Origin: Icerya purchasi
Lineage: Eukaryota; Arthropoda; Insecta; Hemiptera; Monophlebidae
Assembly (NCBI GenBank): GCA_039619475.1
Contig: CM077115.1
Location: 145,890,274 to 145,954,273 of the forward strand
Direction: 5' to 3'
DNA length: 64,000 nt
Shown here in pieces: positions 1 to 11,639 of this stretch. Every line of letters begins with the position of its first letter. Position 1 is the first letter of the stretch. The translations under genes were made by a program, and so were the position numbers. A model generated the notes under the pieces. It saw only the letters and a program-made list of their open reading frames with translations, did no database searches and was not told the origin of the DNA.

Positions 1-469
1 GATTACAAAAGGGAAACAATGTTCCAGGTAAATTTAAACGCCTAAAACAAAAGACGACGCTTCGACAAAATATTTCATCGAGGTCGACGAGCAGCGAATT
101 CGACACGAATTGAAAACAAAGAAATCATAAGCTGGTCACATTTTAATTTTACGCGCGATTTTTCTCGAATTTCCTTAAACGCTTTCTCCAGCTAGATAGC
201 CGAGCAGAAGATACTTTCTCTCTTCATTTAATAGAAATTTTCCGGCTACGACTATTTCTCGGTATCTTTCGATTTTTTTTTCTTTTTCTTTTAAATGCCG
301 TCGCTAGACAGACAGCTTTGTCTTGTTATCAGTTTCTCGGAGGAATCTAAAATTACTCGGATAATAAATTACCTAATCGAAAACTTCCTAGATTGGTGAA
401 AAATTTTTATGTCGGACTTTGTTTTTTTTTTAATTTTGTGTAGGGAAAAAAGATATGGTCTTTAAAAAG
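1..469. other. No gene seen
   Basis: AT-rich sequence with short T runs. No open frame of note and no transposon domain recognised on either strand. Confidence 0.6.
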
Positions 470-650
470 TTAAATTGTTCTCATCTGACTTTTATATCCT
501 GTCTTTCTTCCCTTCCCCATTAATTATTCCTGCAATTTGTTGCATTTTATCGAAGATTTCTGATCGAATTAAAATATAACCGACCTTTTTCCTTTTTATT
601 TGTTTTTTTTTTTTTGTTTTTGGGCGGGGGGCTTATATGCAAGACGGCGG
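470..650 (+). mobile_element. I-type LINE 3' end, decayed
   Basis: The stretch closely matches 55910-56060: both run through a TTCCCCA.TAAT.ATTCCTG block, a TTTCTGATCG.ATTAAAATATAACCGAC block, and a T-rich end followed by GGG or CTGGG. In the 55.9-kb copy this is the C-terminal coding and 3' untranslated part of an RNase H-bearing LINE, so this copy is the same 3' end, 5'-truncated. A tail is not clear here. The match between the two copies is read directly; the family name comes from the 55.8-kb copy. Confidence 0.7.
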
Positions 651-685
651 CCATTATATTAATATTAGAGCAAGGTTAAATTACA

Positions 686-741
686 ATTTTTGAAGACATT
701 ATAAATGAATCGATATATTCATTTATAATGTCTTCAAAAAT
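686..741. repeat. Perfect hairpin, 25-bp arms
   Basis: Arms at 686-710 and 717-741 are exact reverse complements around a 6-base loop (CGATAT). Just inside the arms the sequence is AT-rich. No terminal repeats of a known transposon family are seen at its edges. Confidence 0.9.
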
Positions 742-774
742 AATCCAGTATAAGACACGGTATTAGCCAAGAGC

Positions 775-1745
775 GAACTTATTTTACATGCAAGGTCTAC
801 TTTTAGGTTTAACCAATGAATTATACGATATTGTTTGAGTGTTTTCGTATCGGCTGCATTCGACCGCGTCTGCCTTCTCGATCATCTGAGTGTGGACAAA
901 AACGGGGACTGACAATAGAATATGGAGTAATCTGTTAACTTCAAATCGTAATCGACATATCGTCACTATAAATTTCCGAGGATTGTTAACCCTTCTGTCC
1001 GAAACCGGAACATTCCACGGTAATCTAGGGATATTGAATGGATTTATATAATTTTGATTTTTATGGATTGTACCAAATGGAATTCCAATATTCTTTGTGA
1101 GCAAACTTAAAGCATCGGGAATTTTGGAATTAGTGAAGCAACCTCATCAGCCGCTGATTTCGCTGCTTTATCCGCTATTTCGTTACCATCTATCGCCACA
1201 TGCGGCGGAATCCACGCTAGTTTTATTGTTAACCCTCTTTTCCGCCAATTCAGTCATGTATGATCTTATTTTAAGAGTAAGCAGGGATGCTTTAAAGTTA
1301 AAAGAAAAAGATGTTGAAGAGACATTAAGCAGCTTTTAGAATCACTTGGAATAAGTCAATTCCCTGAAAAATTATGCCTAATGGCGAATGATAAGAATGT
1401 GTAATAATTGCCACGCACTCCGCAGTAAAAACTGTGGAGAAATGAGGCAGCGTAAATTTTTTTATTATTATTTTTAACTAAAGGAAATATAAAAATCAGA
1501 ACCAACTTGATGTGAATTTTTCGATCCATCCGTAAATAGGTACCTATATCCCGGCCAATTATGAGTCGCTATACTACGAAATAGACTATTTAAATTATAA
1601 TTGGGACTTGAGTGTTCTTTAAAAATAAGAGAAAGTGAAAATTTGGTTGACGCGGGTCTAAAATATAGGGGAAAAAAAAAAGAAAAAAGCACATTATAAT
1701 ACAGTTGTTCATAAAGGGGGGATCTCTCACCTATACTCACCAGAA
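775..1745 (-). pseudogene. LINE RNase H region, broken (I superfamily)
   Basis: Reading right to left on the minus strand, pieces of an RNase H domain appear in order but in different frames: LFTDGSKNSHQVGSDFYI near 1500-1560, TAECVAIITHSY near 1400-1430, and AWIPPHVAIDGNEIADKAAK near 1130-1195. Then comes a VTICRLRFEVNRLLHILL segment near 890-970 that sits where I-like and R1-like LINEs have their C-terminal RLR.GH stretch. The order TDGS / AE / WIP.H / GNEIAD is the RNase H order in non-LTR retrotransposons. Several frameshifts separate the blocks, so no product is possible. No RT domain lies upstream, so the copy is 5'-truncated. The exact clade is uncertain. Confidence 0.8.
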
Positions 1746-3164
1746 CCTATTTCCAATGATAGGATAATCCCACGATAATGATCTCATATTTTCGTTCGGA
1801 TTTATTTTTCATATATCTTTTTCTTTGTAGTACTAAACACAATTTCTAAGCATTGGCAATCACCTCTTTGTTAGTTCTATAGCATGATAGTAGTGTGAAA
1901 TGTTAGCGTACACGTAAGATTCGGGGAATCGAGTGTAAATGTTTTTGACTTTATACAAATGCAGTCCTAAGCGCGTGTCTGCCTATTGCACCAACAAGCG
2001 CACATATACCGGTACATATGTTTGTCATTACCTTGCACTCGTCGTGACCTTCGTGACGAAAATCAAATGCTCCAGCAACTAGGCTATCGTGCTGATGACC
2101 AAAATTATCCATGTATATTCAATATTCTTAAATTTTTTTCAAAGAAGAGCCATATATCTTATTTCGAAATATTTTTGTAATTTGCGGAGTGTTTGGCCGG
2201 TGAAATAAATTTCAGTATTGAATTTGTGAAAATGTTAAAAATAACACGACAAAATTCGACAAATATTATTTTTATAAATTTATGGTTACATGTTTATGAA
2301 AGAAGAAAAAAAATTATAATATGCGTAAGCGATTATAATTAAAGAGAAACATTTTTAGAAAAGTATTTTTTAATAAATATAAACGGAACTAATTTTAGCT
2401 CTTAGCGCGATTATTTTTTGTTTCGGGCGAATTTAAATTAAAAAGCTGACAACTTCGCTATCGTAAAAACGAAGAGAAAATGTTATGCTGCCTGATTCAT
2501 AAATTTCGGGAATATTTCGAAACGAAACGGCTCCTGATTGGAAACATTTTAGACGCTTCTTGCTGTATCAGTATGATATATGCTTTTGATTTCGTTTTGA
2601 CACATCGGTAATGTCTTTTTGTTCTTACATAACGTTAGACTTACCAACAGTTCGGTTATAAATGTCGTAACCACTCAAAACTATTTTTTGATTGCAAAGC
2701 AGGTGCGCTATATTATAAGATATAAATATTTTCAACTCTTTAAATGTTTCGTGATTCTTGAGGTAAAAAAGGTAGACACTTTTCAAAGCATCAGCGTTTT
2801 CAAGTTCCTGTTACGATAAGCTTGCTTGCAACAATTATTCTTATAACTAATTGTAGGTAACAATCAACAATGCTACCTCAACGGGAGCATGTACCGTATT
2901 TTATTAAATAACCTTTGCGAGAAACGCACTGTACCGATATTATTTATCTTATTTTATTCTGTTCCATTTATGTAATTTACTGTTTCATCGATAAATTACA
3001 AGGACTTGTTAGTAAGCAAATGGTTTCGCGCATCAGGTCGTTTGTATTAAATAAAAAAAAAAAAAACATTCCATAAGAAATGTGCAAATTTGTTCGATTT
3101 CAGTTGTTTTTTATCTTTCAGTTATTGGTATTATTAGTGTATCTTTTAACGAACAGTATATATA
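1746..3164. other. No gene seen
   Basis: Noncoding AT-rich DNA. Short frames at 1986-2180 and 2619-2819 have no recognisable domain and ordinary length for random open frames. An A run lies at 3052-3066. Confidence 0.55.
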
Positions 3165-3540
3165 TACAAAACTCGGCCTTTTTGGCCTCGCAAGGGGCTG
3201 TGCCCCTTAACCCATTTTGCTTTCATTTCTGTCTCTTTCTTTTCTATACTTTGTATAAAATGATCAAAATTTACAACGTAATTCTTACTGGCATCAACAC
3301 AAAAAAAATAACTTAATCACAAAAATCCTATCCTAACATTTAACTTTCATTATATAAAATTAAGATATCGTTTCGTTACATAAAATTGTGACATTTTTTA
3401 AATAACAATAACAAAAATCCTATAAAATATAACAAACGTTACATAAAATTGGGACATTTTTTTAGGACATTCTGGTTTACATAAAATTGGGACATTTTTT
3501 CGAATGGGGGGTAGCCTAAGAATTACGTTGTGATTAATAT
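3165..3540 (+). mobile_element. Three-copy interspersed repeat, copy 1
   Basis: The same sequence recurs at 56318-56720 (+) and, split in two, at 27645-28870 (-). Shared parts in order: a GC-rich start with a hairpin (AAGGGGCTGTGCCCCTT, near 3191-3207), a CT-rich stretch, the motif TTACAACGTAATTCTTA (3271-3287), several ACATAAAATTGGGACATTTT blocks, and an end with TAAGAATTACGTTGT (from 3517), which is the inverted form of the 17-bp motif. No protein is encoded. A TATATATA-led start is reminiscent of Helitron 5' ends, but no Helitron 3' hairpin and CTAG end was found, so I leave it unclassified. Confidence 0.8.
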
Positions 3541-3630
3541 AGAAATTGCCAAGAACGCTACCTATTCTGTACAGCTTGATTGTACAGATAGGCGTAGTCT
3601 CGACGTTCGAGATCGAGCTAACGAAATATA
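3541..3630 (+). mobile_element. SINE 3' module, copy 1
   Basis: About 85 bp shared with 16945-17035 (-) and 38170-38262 (+): TTGCCA.GA.CGCT.CCTATTCTGTACA, a spacer, TGTACA.ATAGG, then GTC.CGA and ATCGAG. The two TGTACA parts can pair as a small hairpin. In the 38-kb copy this module forms the 3' end of a tRNA-headed element. Here no head is present; the module abuts the 3' edge of the three-copy repeat. Confidence 0.7.
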
Positions 3631-5034
3631 AGAGATGTAAAGTTTTATTAAGTGTCATCCAAAAATGAGAGGTAAACGCCGGATATACATTTACTCCCTC
3701 ATGTGAGAAAATTAGCATTCAGATTGTTGTTTATGGTTCCTTTTTGTTTTTATTATTATTATTATTTCTTAGAATTAATTCAGAAATTTTATAAAATATA
3801 ATGAAATATAACAAAGTCCCCGGGGGTTACCATTGAACAACAGTGATAATGAAGAGAATTCATCCCAACTACGATAGATGTTACAGAATATCCAAAAATG
3901 TCTCCGTTTATCTGCTTTTTCTTGTTAGCTATTCTAAAAGTGTAACCGGCAAACGGGATGCAGTGTGCTCTTTAGTACAGCGGCAGCTTGAAACATGAAG
4001 ATGAACAAAGGATAATGTTCTTTTGGGCGGTATAAAACTGGCCGCGGAAAAGTCGATTTAGTCGAAAATGGAAATTTATGTATAAAAAGAATAAAATTTT
4101 TATACGCCAGCATTATTCTTGTCACCCCTTTCTGCTTTTATGATACCCAAAACACATGACCAGTAGTCGTCGCAATGTATTTCTAAAATTAACCCCCTCC
4201 CCCGCACACACAAGAATGCCCGGGGACTATCTCGTTTCTCTTGCATGTGCATTATATATCGCATTTCGCACATCATTAATATCACATGAATTTTATATAC
4301 ATGTAGCTTTATTAAATGTGTGCTAGAAAATTTAAAAAATTTGTTTGAAATTTATTTTTTATTATAAAGTCTAAAAATTTCCGTATTTAAAAATACAACA
4401 CGCACAAATGTTCAAAACGATATTAAAAAAAAAAAAAAAAAAAGTAATAATGATAAAATGAGAAGGGTCAGTAAGCATTTTTAGAATCATAAATAAACGG
4501 AGAAAAAATTTACGATAAAAAAAAAAAAAAAATTAAAAAATCTCAATTGGGAGAATATACAGATTGTAAAGGTTTTTATGTTAAAAATAGCAAGCAGATC
4601 TGGAAGGGAAATTTTTTAGAATTTTTCCGTGCAAGAACCAGATATTAAAATTTGTGAAAGCCCGATTTACAACATCCGCTATTAATAATTTAATTCCCCG
4701 TATGTACTGACACTATTTCAATTTCTGTTCTTATATGCTTGTGTAATTTTTTATTCAACTGAAAAAATTAGTTCCCCCCCCCCAGAAAATTCCAACTAAA
4801 AGTGTGATAAAAAAATGAAATAATTATCAACGTGGCCAAATGGCTTGATAATTAACTGAATCTGGGCTATAAAAAAAAAAAAAAATGAAACGGAGTAAAC
4901 ATTTTTCAATTACCAGTTGTAGAAAAGCCTTAAAAAAACTAGAAAAACCGGTAGATTCGATTAATAAACAACAAAAACACATACAAAAATCCATTAAAGA
5001 TCGGAAAGTTATTCAATTTATTTTTTTTTTTTAT
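3631..5034. other. No gene seen
   Basis: AT-rich with many A runs (for example 4425-4443 and 4517-4533). Frames at 3934-4125 and 4100-4285 on the minus strand overlap each other and show no domain. Nothing else recognised. Confidence 0.55.
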
Positions 5035-5975
5035 CCTTAAATTAATGACAACTGGTCTCCATAGACCATCAAGCAATTTTACTGGAATGCAAATTAACGC
5101 GTAAGGGGCCACCACTATATCAGGGTTCCCCAGGAATATCTATTCAAGTTTTAAATAAAGTCAAAGGCTTTAGAGCGCTTCAGCCGTCGAATTTCTTGGA
5201 AGTTGTCAAGCAGGTTGATAGCCAACAGGTTGGGATGGGTTTCTAAGCGATTAGTATACCGTTGGGCGGCTAGTTTTATTTCTTCCTTTACATAAGGTAT
5301 TTTAAAGTCCCTATGGAGTATGTCCGCGGTGACGTACCAAGAGGGTGACAAAATAAGTCTAATGGTCTTATTTTAAAAACGTTGTATCTTATTGATATGC
5401 GTATTTTTAGCACAACCCCATCATAAAGTTAGGTCATATGTCCATACTGGTTTTAATATTATTTTATATATTAATAATATGTTTTCGATCGATAACAAAT
5501 TATGTTTACCAAGCAGCCAGTAGAGTTTCCCCAGCTTTACACCCAAATGCTTTCTTCTTCGTGAGACGCGTTTATTCCACCTTAATTTACTGTCCAAGTG
5601 CAACCCCCAAGGGGTATTTTACTTCATTCCTAATCGGAATCGTTTCGTTGTTAATTTTTTTTGACGGGCAGGCTACATTTCGTAGTGTGAATTTAACCTG
5701 AGTACACTTTTTCTCGTTAACTTTAATCCGCCATCGATCTACCTACCCTTCAGATTTTGCTAGTGCCAACTGTAATTTATTTGTCTCTACTCCAGCACCT
5801 TTATCTGCCGCAATAAGAGCAGGATCGTCTGCAAATATAGAAAACGTCCTCGCTGTCAGGGAAGTCTGCAGTGTACATTCGGTAGAGCACCGGAGGACCT
5901 AATGCACTACCTTGAGGCACACCAGCGGATACAGGATAGATGTTAGATAGTTCATTCTGGAATCAAGAAACTACT
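5035..5975 (-). pseudogene. Jockey-clade LINE, 3' half of RT, broken
   Basis: On the minus strand, right to left, this reads through the C-terminal half of a Jockey-type ORF2 in shifting frames. GVPQGSALGPP lies near 5910; IFADDPALIAADKG, with the catalytic DD intact, near 5800-5840; then a KVNEKKCTQVKF block, KLGKLYWLLGKHNLLSIEN near 5480-5540, a PVWTYDLTL block, and the C terminus PSWYVTADILHRDFKIPYVK to RRLKRSKAFDFI, ending at 5151. This order and wording are typical of Jockey ORF2 (KLYWLLG, PSWYV). A 3' untranslated part follows, ending in an A-rich tail (T run near 5019-5034). The copy is 5'-truncated inside RT and has several frameshifts. A related Jockey relic lies at 19350-20579. Confidence 0.9.
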
Positions 5976-6468
5976 TGATTATAAATTATAAATTTGGTTG
6001 GATACTTTAAGGGGGGGGGGGATGAAAAAATTGTTTAATAATTTTCGTATCGAAATTAATGAAAGTATATAATTATAAAAATATAATTTCATACCGTCCT
6101 CTGTCACACAACGGGCATACTTACCCAGTAAGACCCACAAACTTATTTTAAAATTTAAGAAAAAAAAAAAAGTGTATATTTAAATTTAATAACTAAATAT
6201 GAATAAATAAAATACACTGTTTACAAGCTTTTTTTTGAATAAATTAAACAAATTTATAAAAATGCCGACTAGTTTCGAATTTATATTTATTCGCTAAAAG
6301 TTATCTGTAAATTTAAGAAAAAAGTTGGTATATACATAGAGTTACCGGAATTACATCCGCGTATGATAATGTTGAATTGTAATTTTTAAACGATATCTTT
6401 TATGCAAAAAAAAAAAAAAAAGACAATGAATAAATTATTAAAATTTGTTGTACATGTTATTTCAAATT

Positions 6469-6622
6469 ATTGTAAATTAAACATAAACAGAGACACTTTT
6501 ATAAAATAATATATTTAAACATTGACGCTGACGATGAAACTGTTGGCTTCGAAACGCGTCAGGGTCAATGTTTAAATACATTATTGTATAAAAGTGTCTC
6601 TGTTTATTTTTTAATTTACAAT
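6469..6622. repeat. Foldback, about 58-bp arms
   Basis: Arms 6469-6526 and 6564-6622 are reverse complements with only a few mismatches (both contain AAACAGAGACACTTTTATA or its complement). They are separated by 37 bases that hold the ribozyme-like core described separately. No coding content. Related in design to the foldback at 50979-51345. Confidence 0.85.
6520..6570 (+). ncRNA. Hammerhead-ribozyme-like core (candidate)
   Basis: Conserved hammerhead parts are present in the right order: CTGACGA (6528-6534, fits CUGANGA), a possible helix II (GAAAC 6536-6540 with GCTTC 6546-6550, one mismatch), GAAAC (6551-6555) and a GTC cleavage triplet (6558-6560). Helix III would be the self-complementary ACGCGT, as in the minimal, dimer-acting hammerheads known from Penelope-like elements and retrozymes. 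Helix I would be CATTGAC/GTCAATG, continued by the foldback arms. Weak points: an internal loop (G against AGG) next to the core in helix I, and one extra base before helix II. Activity is inferred, not shown. Confidence 0.45.
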
Positions 6623-6699
6623 GGATAAACTATATTACGGTAATTGAAGAACGATAGCGAGGTATGCCGGAAAAATATATAGGTATGTATTTCCTTAAT

Positions 6700-7560
6700 T
6701 ACAGGTATTCCGCTACAGCCCTTTACATTTTATACAATATACATGTCAAAGAACTCGAAGATAAAATAAAAATAAGAATATTGATATAATTTGAAGTAAT
6801 TCAGTATGCTGATACAGTTTATTTATACGAGACAGATCGGCATTGCAGGAGAGATTATTAAAATCTCTTAGAAATAAACTTAGAGCTTTAAAGTTGATAT
6901 TAATACAACACGAGAAATAGTTTTTTCCTAGGAAAAGAGATAAGTGTTACTCTTTCATCCGGTGAAATATTTAGGTATGCTATCTTTGATAAAAATTTAT
7001 TCCCGAATAATTAACTAACTATGTTTCAGAGAAACGTAAAAAAGGAACGAATATTTTAAACCTGAAACTAAGATTCAGAGATGTGGGACTCACCCAACAA
7101 CAAACAACATGTTGATATACAAAGTATTTATTAGATCACATATTATAAAGCTGGGGCTTCCCACTCCTTACTGTGCGTCTTACATCTTGTCCCTTCCTTC
7201 CCAGTCTGTTGTTCTTGTTCTTAGTTCCTTTATTTCAGCTGTCTTCAATCGAATTAGGTTCTAGTTAGTTGTCTCTTCTTCCCATTGTGTCTGGGCAATG
7301 GTCCATAGTTGATGCGCCCAAAAAAAAAAAAAAAAAAAAAAAAAAATAGATCACATATTAGGGCTATCAATGATCATTCTTGTAAATGTAAATTGAAACA
7401 ATCGCAATACAGAATCAATCTCTAAAAAGAAGCTTTGATATCGCGTATCTACGCACACCTGTTCATTCTGCGGAATATCCCATTTAAGATCTGCTGCGAC
7501 AAATTCGCTCTTAAAATCAAGCGTAAAAGTAAAAGTCATTATCGGAATAAACCGTATTTA
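6700..7560 (+). pseudogene. LINE RT relic, split by a later LINE
   Basis: The plus strand reads, with frameshifts, YILYNIHVKELEDKIKI near 6725-6775, QYADTVYLYETDRHCRRDY near 6800-6860 (a changed YADD box), SGEIFRYAIFDKNLF near 6960-7005, and NVKKGTNILNLKLRFRDVG near 7030-7090. These follow the order of an I-like RT from its palm to its thumb (..SPLLYN.Y..DLE.., YADD, KYLG..FD.KL). The frame then meets a 201-bp insertion at 7146 and seems to continue after 7361 (a RAINDHSCKCKLKQSQYRI block). The wording fits the I/Jockey group; the clade is not firm. No start or tail found. Confidence 0.65.
7132..7360 (+). mobile_element. Short LINE 3' end with 14-bp target duplication
   Basis: The insertion 7146-7346 ends in a run of about 27 A and is framed by the exact duplicate TAGATCACATATTA (7132-7145 and 7347-7360). 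Its body translates to LGLPTPYCASYILSLPSQ, matching the C-terminal tail of the RNase H LINEs at 55.9 kb (LGLPNPCCASYILFFPSP) and 30.5 kb (GLPAPYSASFILSFPSP). It is a heavily 5'-truncated copy of that family. The perfect target duplication and long tail make it one of the younger insertions here. Confidence 0.9.
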
Positions 7561-7959
7561 GAATAATTAGAACGACAATGGGGAATAAGTAGTGAAAAAA
7601 TTAGCCGGAACATCTTCCCGCTGACTAGTTGTACGGGCGAGGATCTCAGATTTAAATATTATTAATAAATTGTCAACGTATCTGAACTTATCCGGAATTC
7701 TATTTAAGTTAAATAGTCGTACGAGTGATAATGAATATTGAGAAAAAGGCCAGTCTCGTCTAGTAATAACGACCTAATTGCACACACATTGGATTACGAA
7801 TTACGTTGAATATAAAATATCGTACACAAACGGGTCTATAGAAAATCAAAAGGAAAAAGATATAAAACGGTTTTGCATTGAAACGAACTATTTAAAAAGT
7901 ACAATATTGTGCTGCACTTTCGGTAACGGTTGAATTGTGTGCTATAGAAAAACTTCACA

Positions 7960-7962
<3 letters not shown>

Positions 7963-8021
<59 letters not shown>
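7963..8021. repeat. (TA)n microsatellite
   Basis: Pure alternating TA for about 59 bases. Confidence 0.98.
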
Positions 8022-8027
<6 letters not shown>

Positions 8028-11000
8028 TCATAGAAATGAAATATTTATGATGCAATTACGATTAAGTAAACTAAAAATTGATTTAATCAGCAACGTTGAA
8101 TGTCCGGAACAGTAATTGTAGAACTTAACAGAGCTATGACTAAAGTTCAAATGAGCACTAGCACATAATAGTAGATGAATCCTAAGTCGTCTTTCTCGAT
8201 GATCACCTATCTAGCTACACAGACATAGGCTTATAGTGTGTTCCCATGAGCAATTGTTACATTCGAAATGCGAATGTACACGCAAGACTACACTTGGAAG
8301 TAGTGATATTGCGATTGTTTGTTTCATATCGTTATACCGATGTGTGTCTATCTGTATACTAACTAGCGTACGATATGATGGTACAACGTGGTAGTTTGTC
8401 GCTACCTTCCACGTGACTATTATTCTATTAGGGAAAAAAAACATTTCTGATTGTGCTGCTCTGATAACACACATGGTTTATTTGCGGTAGTTTGATGCAA
8501 TTGATGAGGCGTGAGTATTCATTATGAACCGTTTGAGTCATACCGTAGCCACCACCATTGGCTTTTATTTTTCGAATTTGCATCATAATTTACCTCACCC
8601 GGGTGGTGGGGGAGAGAAATGTTCCGGTTAATTTGCGGAACACGAATACTGTAGATTAGACGGTCGGTATTTATTCGTCTTCTTCTCCAGCATTCGGATA
8701 CTGCTTAATTACTCGTTGTAGATTGGACTATCTGACGAAGTAAATCCTGGTGTCTTGCCTAATCTGAATAAATCCTCTACTCTCCAAATCCTATTTTTCG
8801 ATATTATCTAGCTAAGGAGTCGTCTTTCTCCTTCCTTCTATCGTATCCATTATTATTGCCTCTGTGGTTTGTATTTTTCACCTCTCATCATCATGAGGTG
8901 TCTAAAAAAAATCCTCTTCCATCATTTGACCACCATTAATACCGGGTTAATTTTAGCCCTTTTTCCTTTTTTAATCTTCTTCGTCCGCGGTATTTTCCAC
9001 ACAATCTTCTAGGTAACACAACATTTTTCAAGCGATGAAATACGCTTCTTCATATTTTCCTTTAGTGTCCTCGAATCCGTATAACTGACCTCACGCAACA
9101 TCGCAGAACCTTCTTTTTGGATCTGCGCAGGCTTAACTTCCGATCACGAAGGATGTTTTTAAATTTCATAAACCTATCCCGGTTGGTCATTTCAATGTTC
9201 ATATTTTTCTACATCACGATCACGTTATACTTTGTTATCCAGTAGATATTTATATTTTTCTGACCTTTATCACGACGAGTTGTCTCAAGGCTATCATGAA
9301 TTTCGTCTTTTCTTCTTCCTTTTTTTTCCGTCTTTTTGGTATTTATACTGATTCTTTTTTTTTCACTTTCGAAGATACGTACAGTATAGTCTTAGATCTG
9401 CTACGTTTTGCATTAGTAATGCTTAGTATCGTCGAGACAAAGCGGGTCACTGAAATTTTTTAATACATAAATATTTAATTACTCGCTCAGTTTTGGGAAT
9501 TTTCAGGTCGTTGCTATTACCCAATCTTGGTTTTTATGAGTGATAGCAAGAGTCGTCCGCATAATACAAACTTATTTGAATCTTAGAGCAGCGTATGCAT
9601 TGATAGGAAAATCCTTTTTTTGGAAGAGATGAATTTAACTGGTAAATTTCATCATCTACATAATTAAGACTTGTCTGAACCTTAGAGAAATGCGTATACT
9701 TTGATACAAAAATTTTTTTAGACGAGATGAATTTAACTTTTAAATTTTCTATATTCGACCAGAGTGCAACATAAATATATGTGTATTACGTAAGTTTTAC
9801 TAGGAAGAATCATTTTTAATTTTTAAATACATGTAGAAAGAGTAGCCTTTACGCCCATGGCGTTTGACGTGAATGAAAATTAACAAAGATTCAGTAAAGA
9901 GTATATTCACCGATTCCTTTTTCCCTTATAAGTGTCATTATAGAGTTGTACATGCCGAACGAAATGTACCCACTGCGTACATGTACATTGTAGGCGTAAT
10001 TATATAATTACTACGTATAAATTTGCATTAAAAGAAAATTCGGCTGTGATTTGTGGATGAAAAGAGTATACCACTGTTAAATTCTAATTGTAAATCTACC
10101 TTAGCAGCTTGAATACCTTCAATAGAGTAACGCGCGGAATAAAATTATTCGACATTTCTTTTGTGTTTGCATTTTTCATATATGATAAATTGTAGTGTGC
10201 GTTATGCGTATTTTTTGCGTGCGGAAATATTAACTTCCTGCAAACATTTGTTTTCATTGATACGCAGGAACTATTCGATGTTTATTAGAGATTTTAGAGC
10301 GTAATATGAGGGAAATTAAGTTGAAATTTGAAGTTACATCAGACGAAAATGGCCATTTTCTAAATTATAGATGCCATTTCTGATCAAGTTTCTGCTGACG
10401 GTTCGAAATAAAATATTAAGAGTTTCAACACGAATATTTCAAGGAATTTCGATTAAGTGTTTTAAAAAAAAAGCATTAATACAGTGCCTATACGAATATG
10501 TTTGTCTCCGAAGAACCTTTACTACTCGGCTTTAAGTAATACAACGGATTTGTCTTCAAATTTCCAGATACTTTCAGCCAATGTTCCTCCGTTAATTACA
10601 AATTAAAGATGAAATGTCAGGTTCAAATAATAACGGTATTATCCTAAATATCTGAAAAATCGGTATTCCGAAATTATTTGAATAAACTCCGCATCAACCT
10701 TTTTTTCCAAAATTGTTCAATTTAATTTCAGAAAGCTGCGAGACTTGAAACAACAAACTAAATCAAATAAGCGACTCAAACGCGCGCGCGTACAGGTAAT
10801 TATCGCGAAAAAAAACAAACAATTGATTATCCGGTTTTCCGATGTTTACACAAACCGGCTAACCCAAAAAAAAAAAAAAAAAAAAAAAAAAATCGGGTTA
10901 GGTTAATAGCCTGAATGGCACGTTAATGTGTTGTTCCCTCGTATGACTACAATACTCAGTGATCCCCCGCTTGTAAACCGAACTTGTTTCTTTCATATTT

Positions 11001-11639
11001 TTTTCTTCCGGGATCCTTTATTCTTTTGCACAAATTAATTCGTGCCGGTACTTTTACTACAGAGAAAGGAAAAACGTGATTATAAATACAGACAGACTGC
11101 CGTTGTCGATTTTCCGTCCAGTTTATATTTACACCGTGCCGACTGTGGGACCAACCTATTTATCCCTCCAACTTTCTACCCGGTTCATTTTTAGCCACAT
11201 TATTGCGACTCGCGCCATTCTCCTGAGTTTGCCTATCTTTACTGCACTAAACTTTGAGCAAAGTTTTCCGCACTTCTGCCGTTATACTGAATTTAATAGA
11301 CCATCGCTTTCCTTATAGTATGAGATAATTTCTCCGTAAAAATGTCGGTAAAAACCTTCAGATCCTTAGTACCCCTCCTACCCTATTGGAATTCTACTAT
11401 TTATTATTTCATCTAAATTCTTTTCGTAACTGTAGCCAAAAAAATTTTCTTCTTCATGTTACAAAGTCAGTTTGAAAACACTATAGTATTAGGCCGATTT
11501 TTTATATTTAAATTTTGTTGACCTCCTCTTGCTTAAAATGTCGTTTTCCGCACAACTCACCGTCTCCAACCCTAATTGTACATCTCCCCATTGGAGTCTG
11601 CTTTTTTTCGAAAACAACTGATTTTGATGTGCATTTGTA
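8022..11639. other. No gene seen
   Basis: 3.6 kb of AT-rich DNA without a recognised transposon or gene. It holds T-rich and C/T-rich stretches near 8800-9360, an A run at 10865-10892 and scattered short frames without domains. The segment 10893-10910 has one TTAGGTTAA-like piece but no telomere-type array. Some decayed LINE sequence may be present but I could not identify it. Confidence 0.5.

Noticed and set aside
10893..10910. Insect telomere repeat (TTAGG)n
   Set aside because: Only a single TTAGG-like piece is present, not an array.
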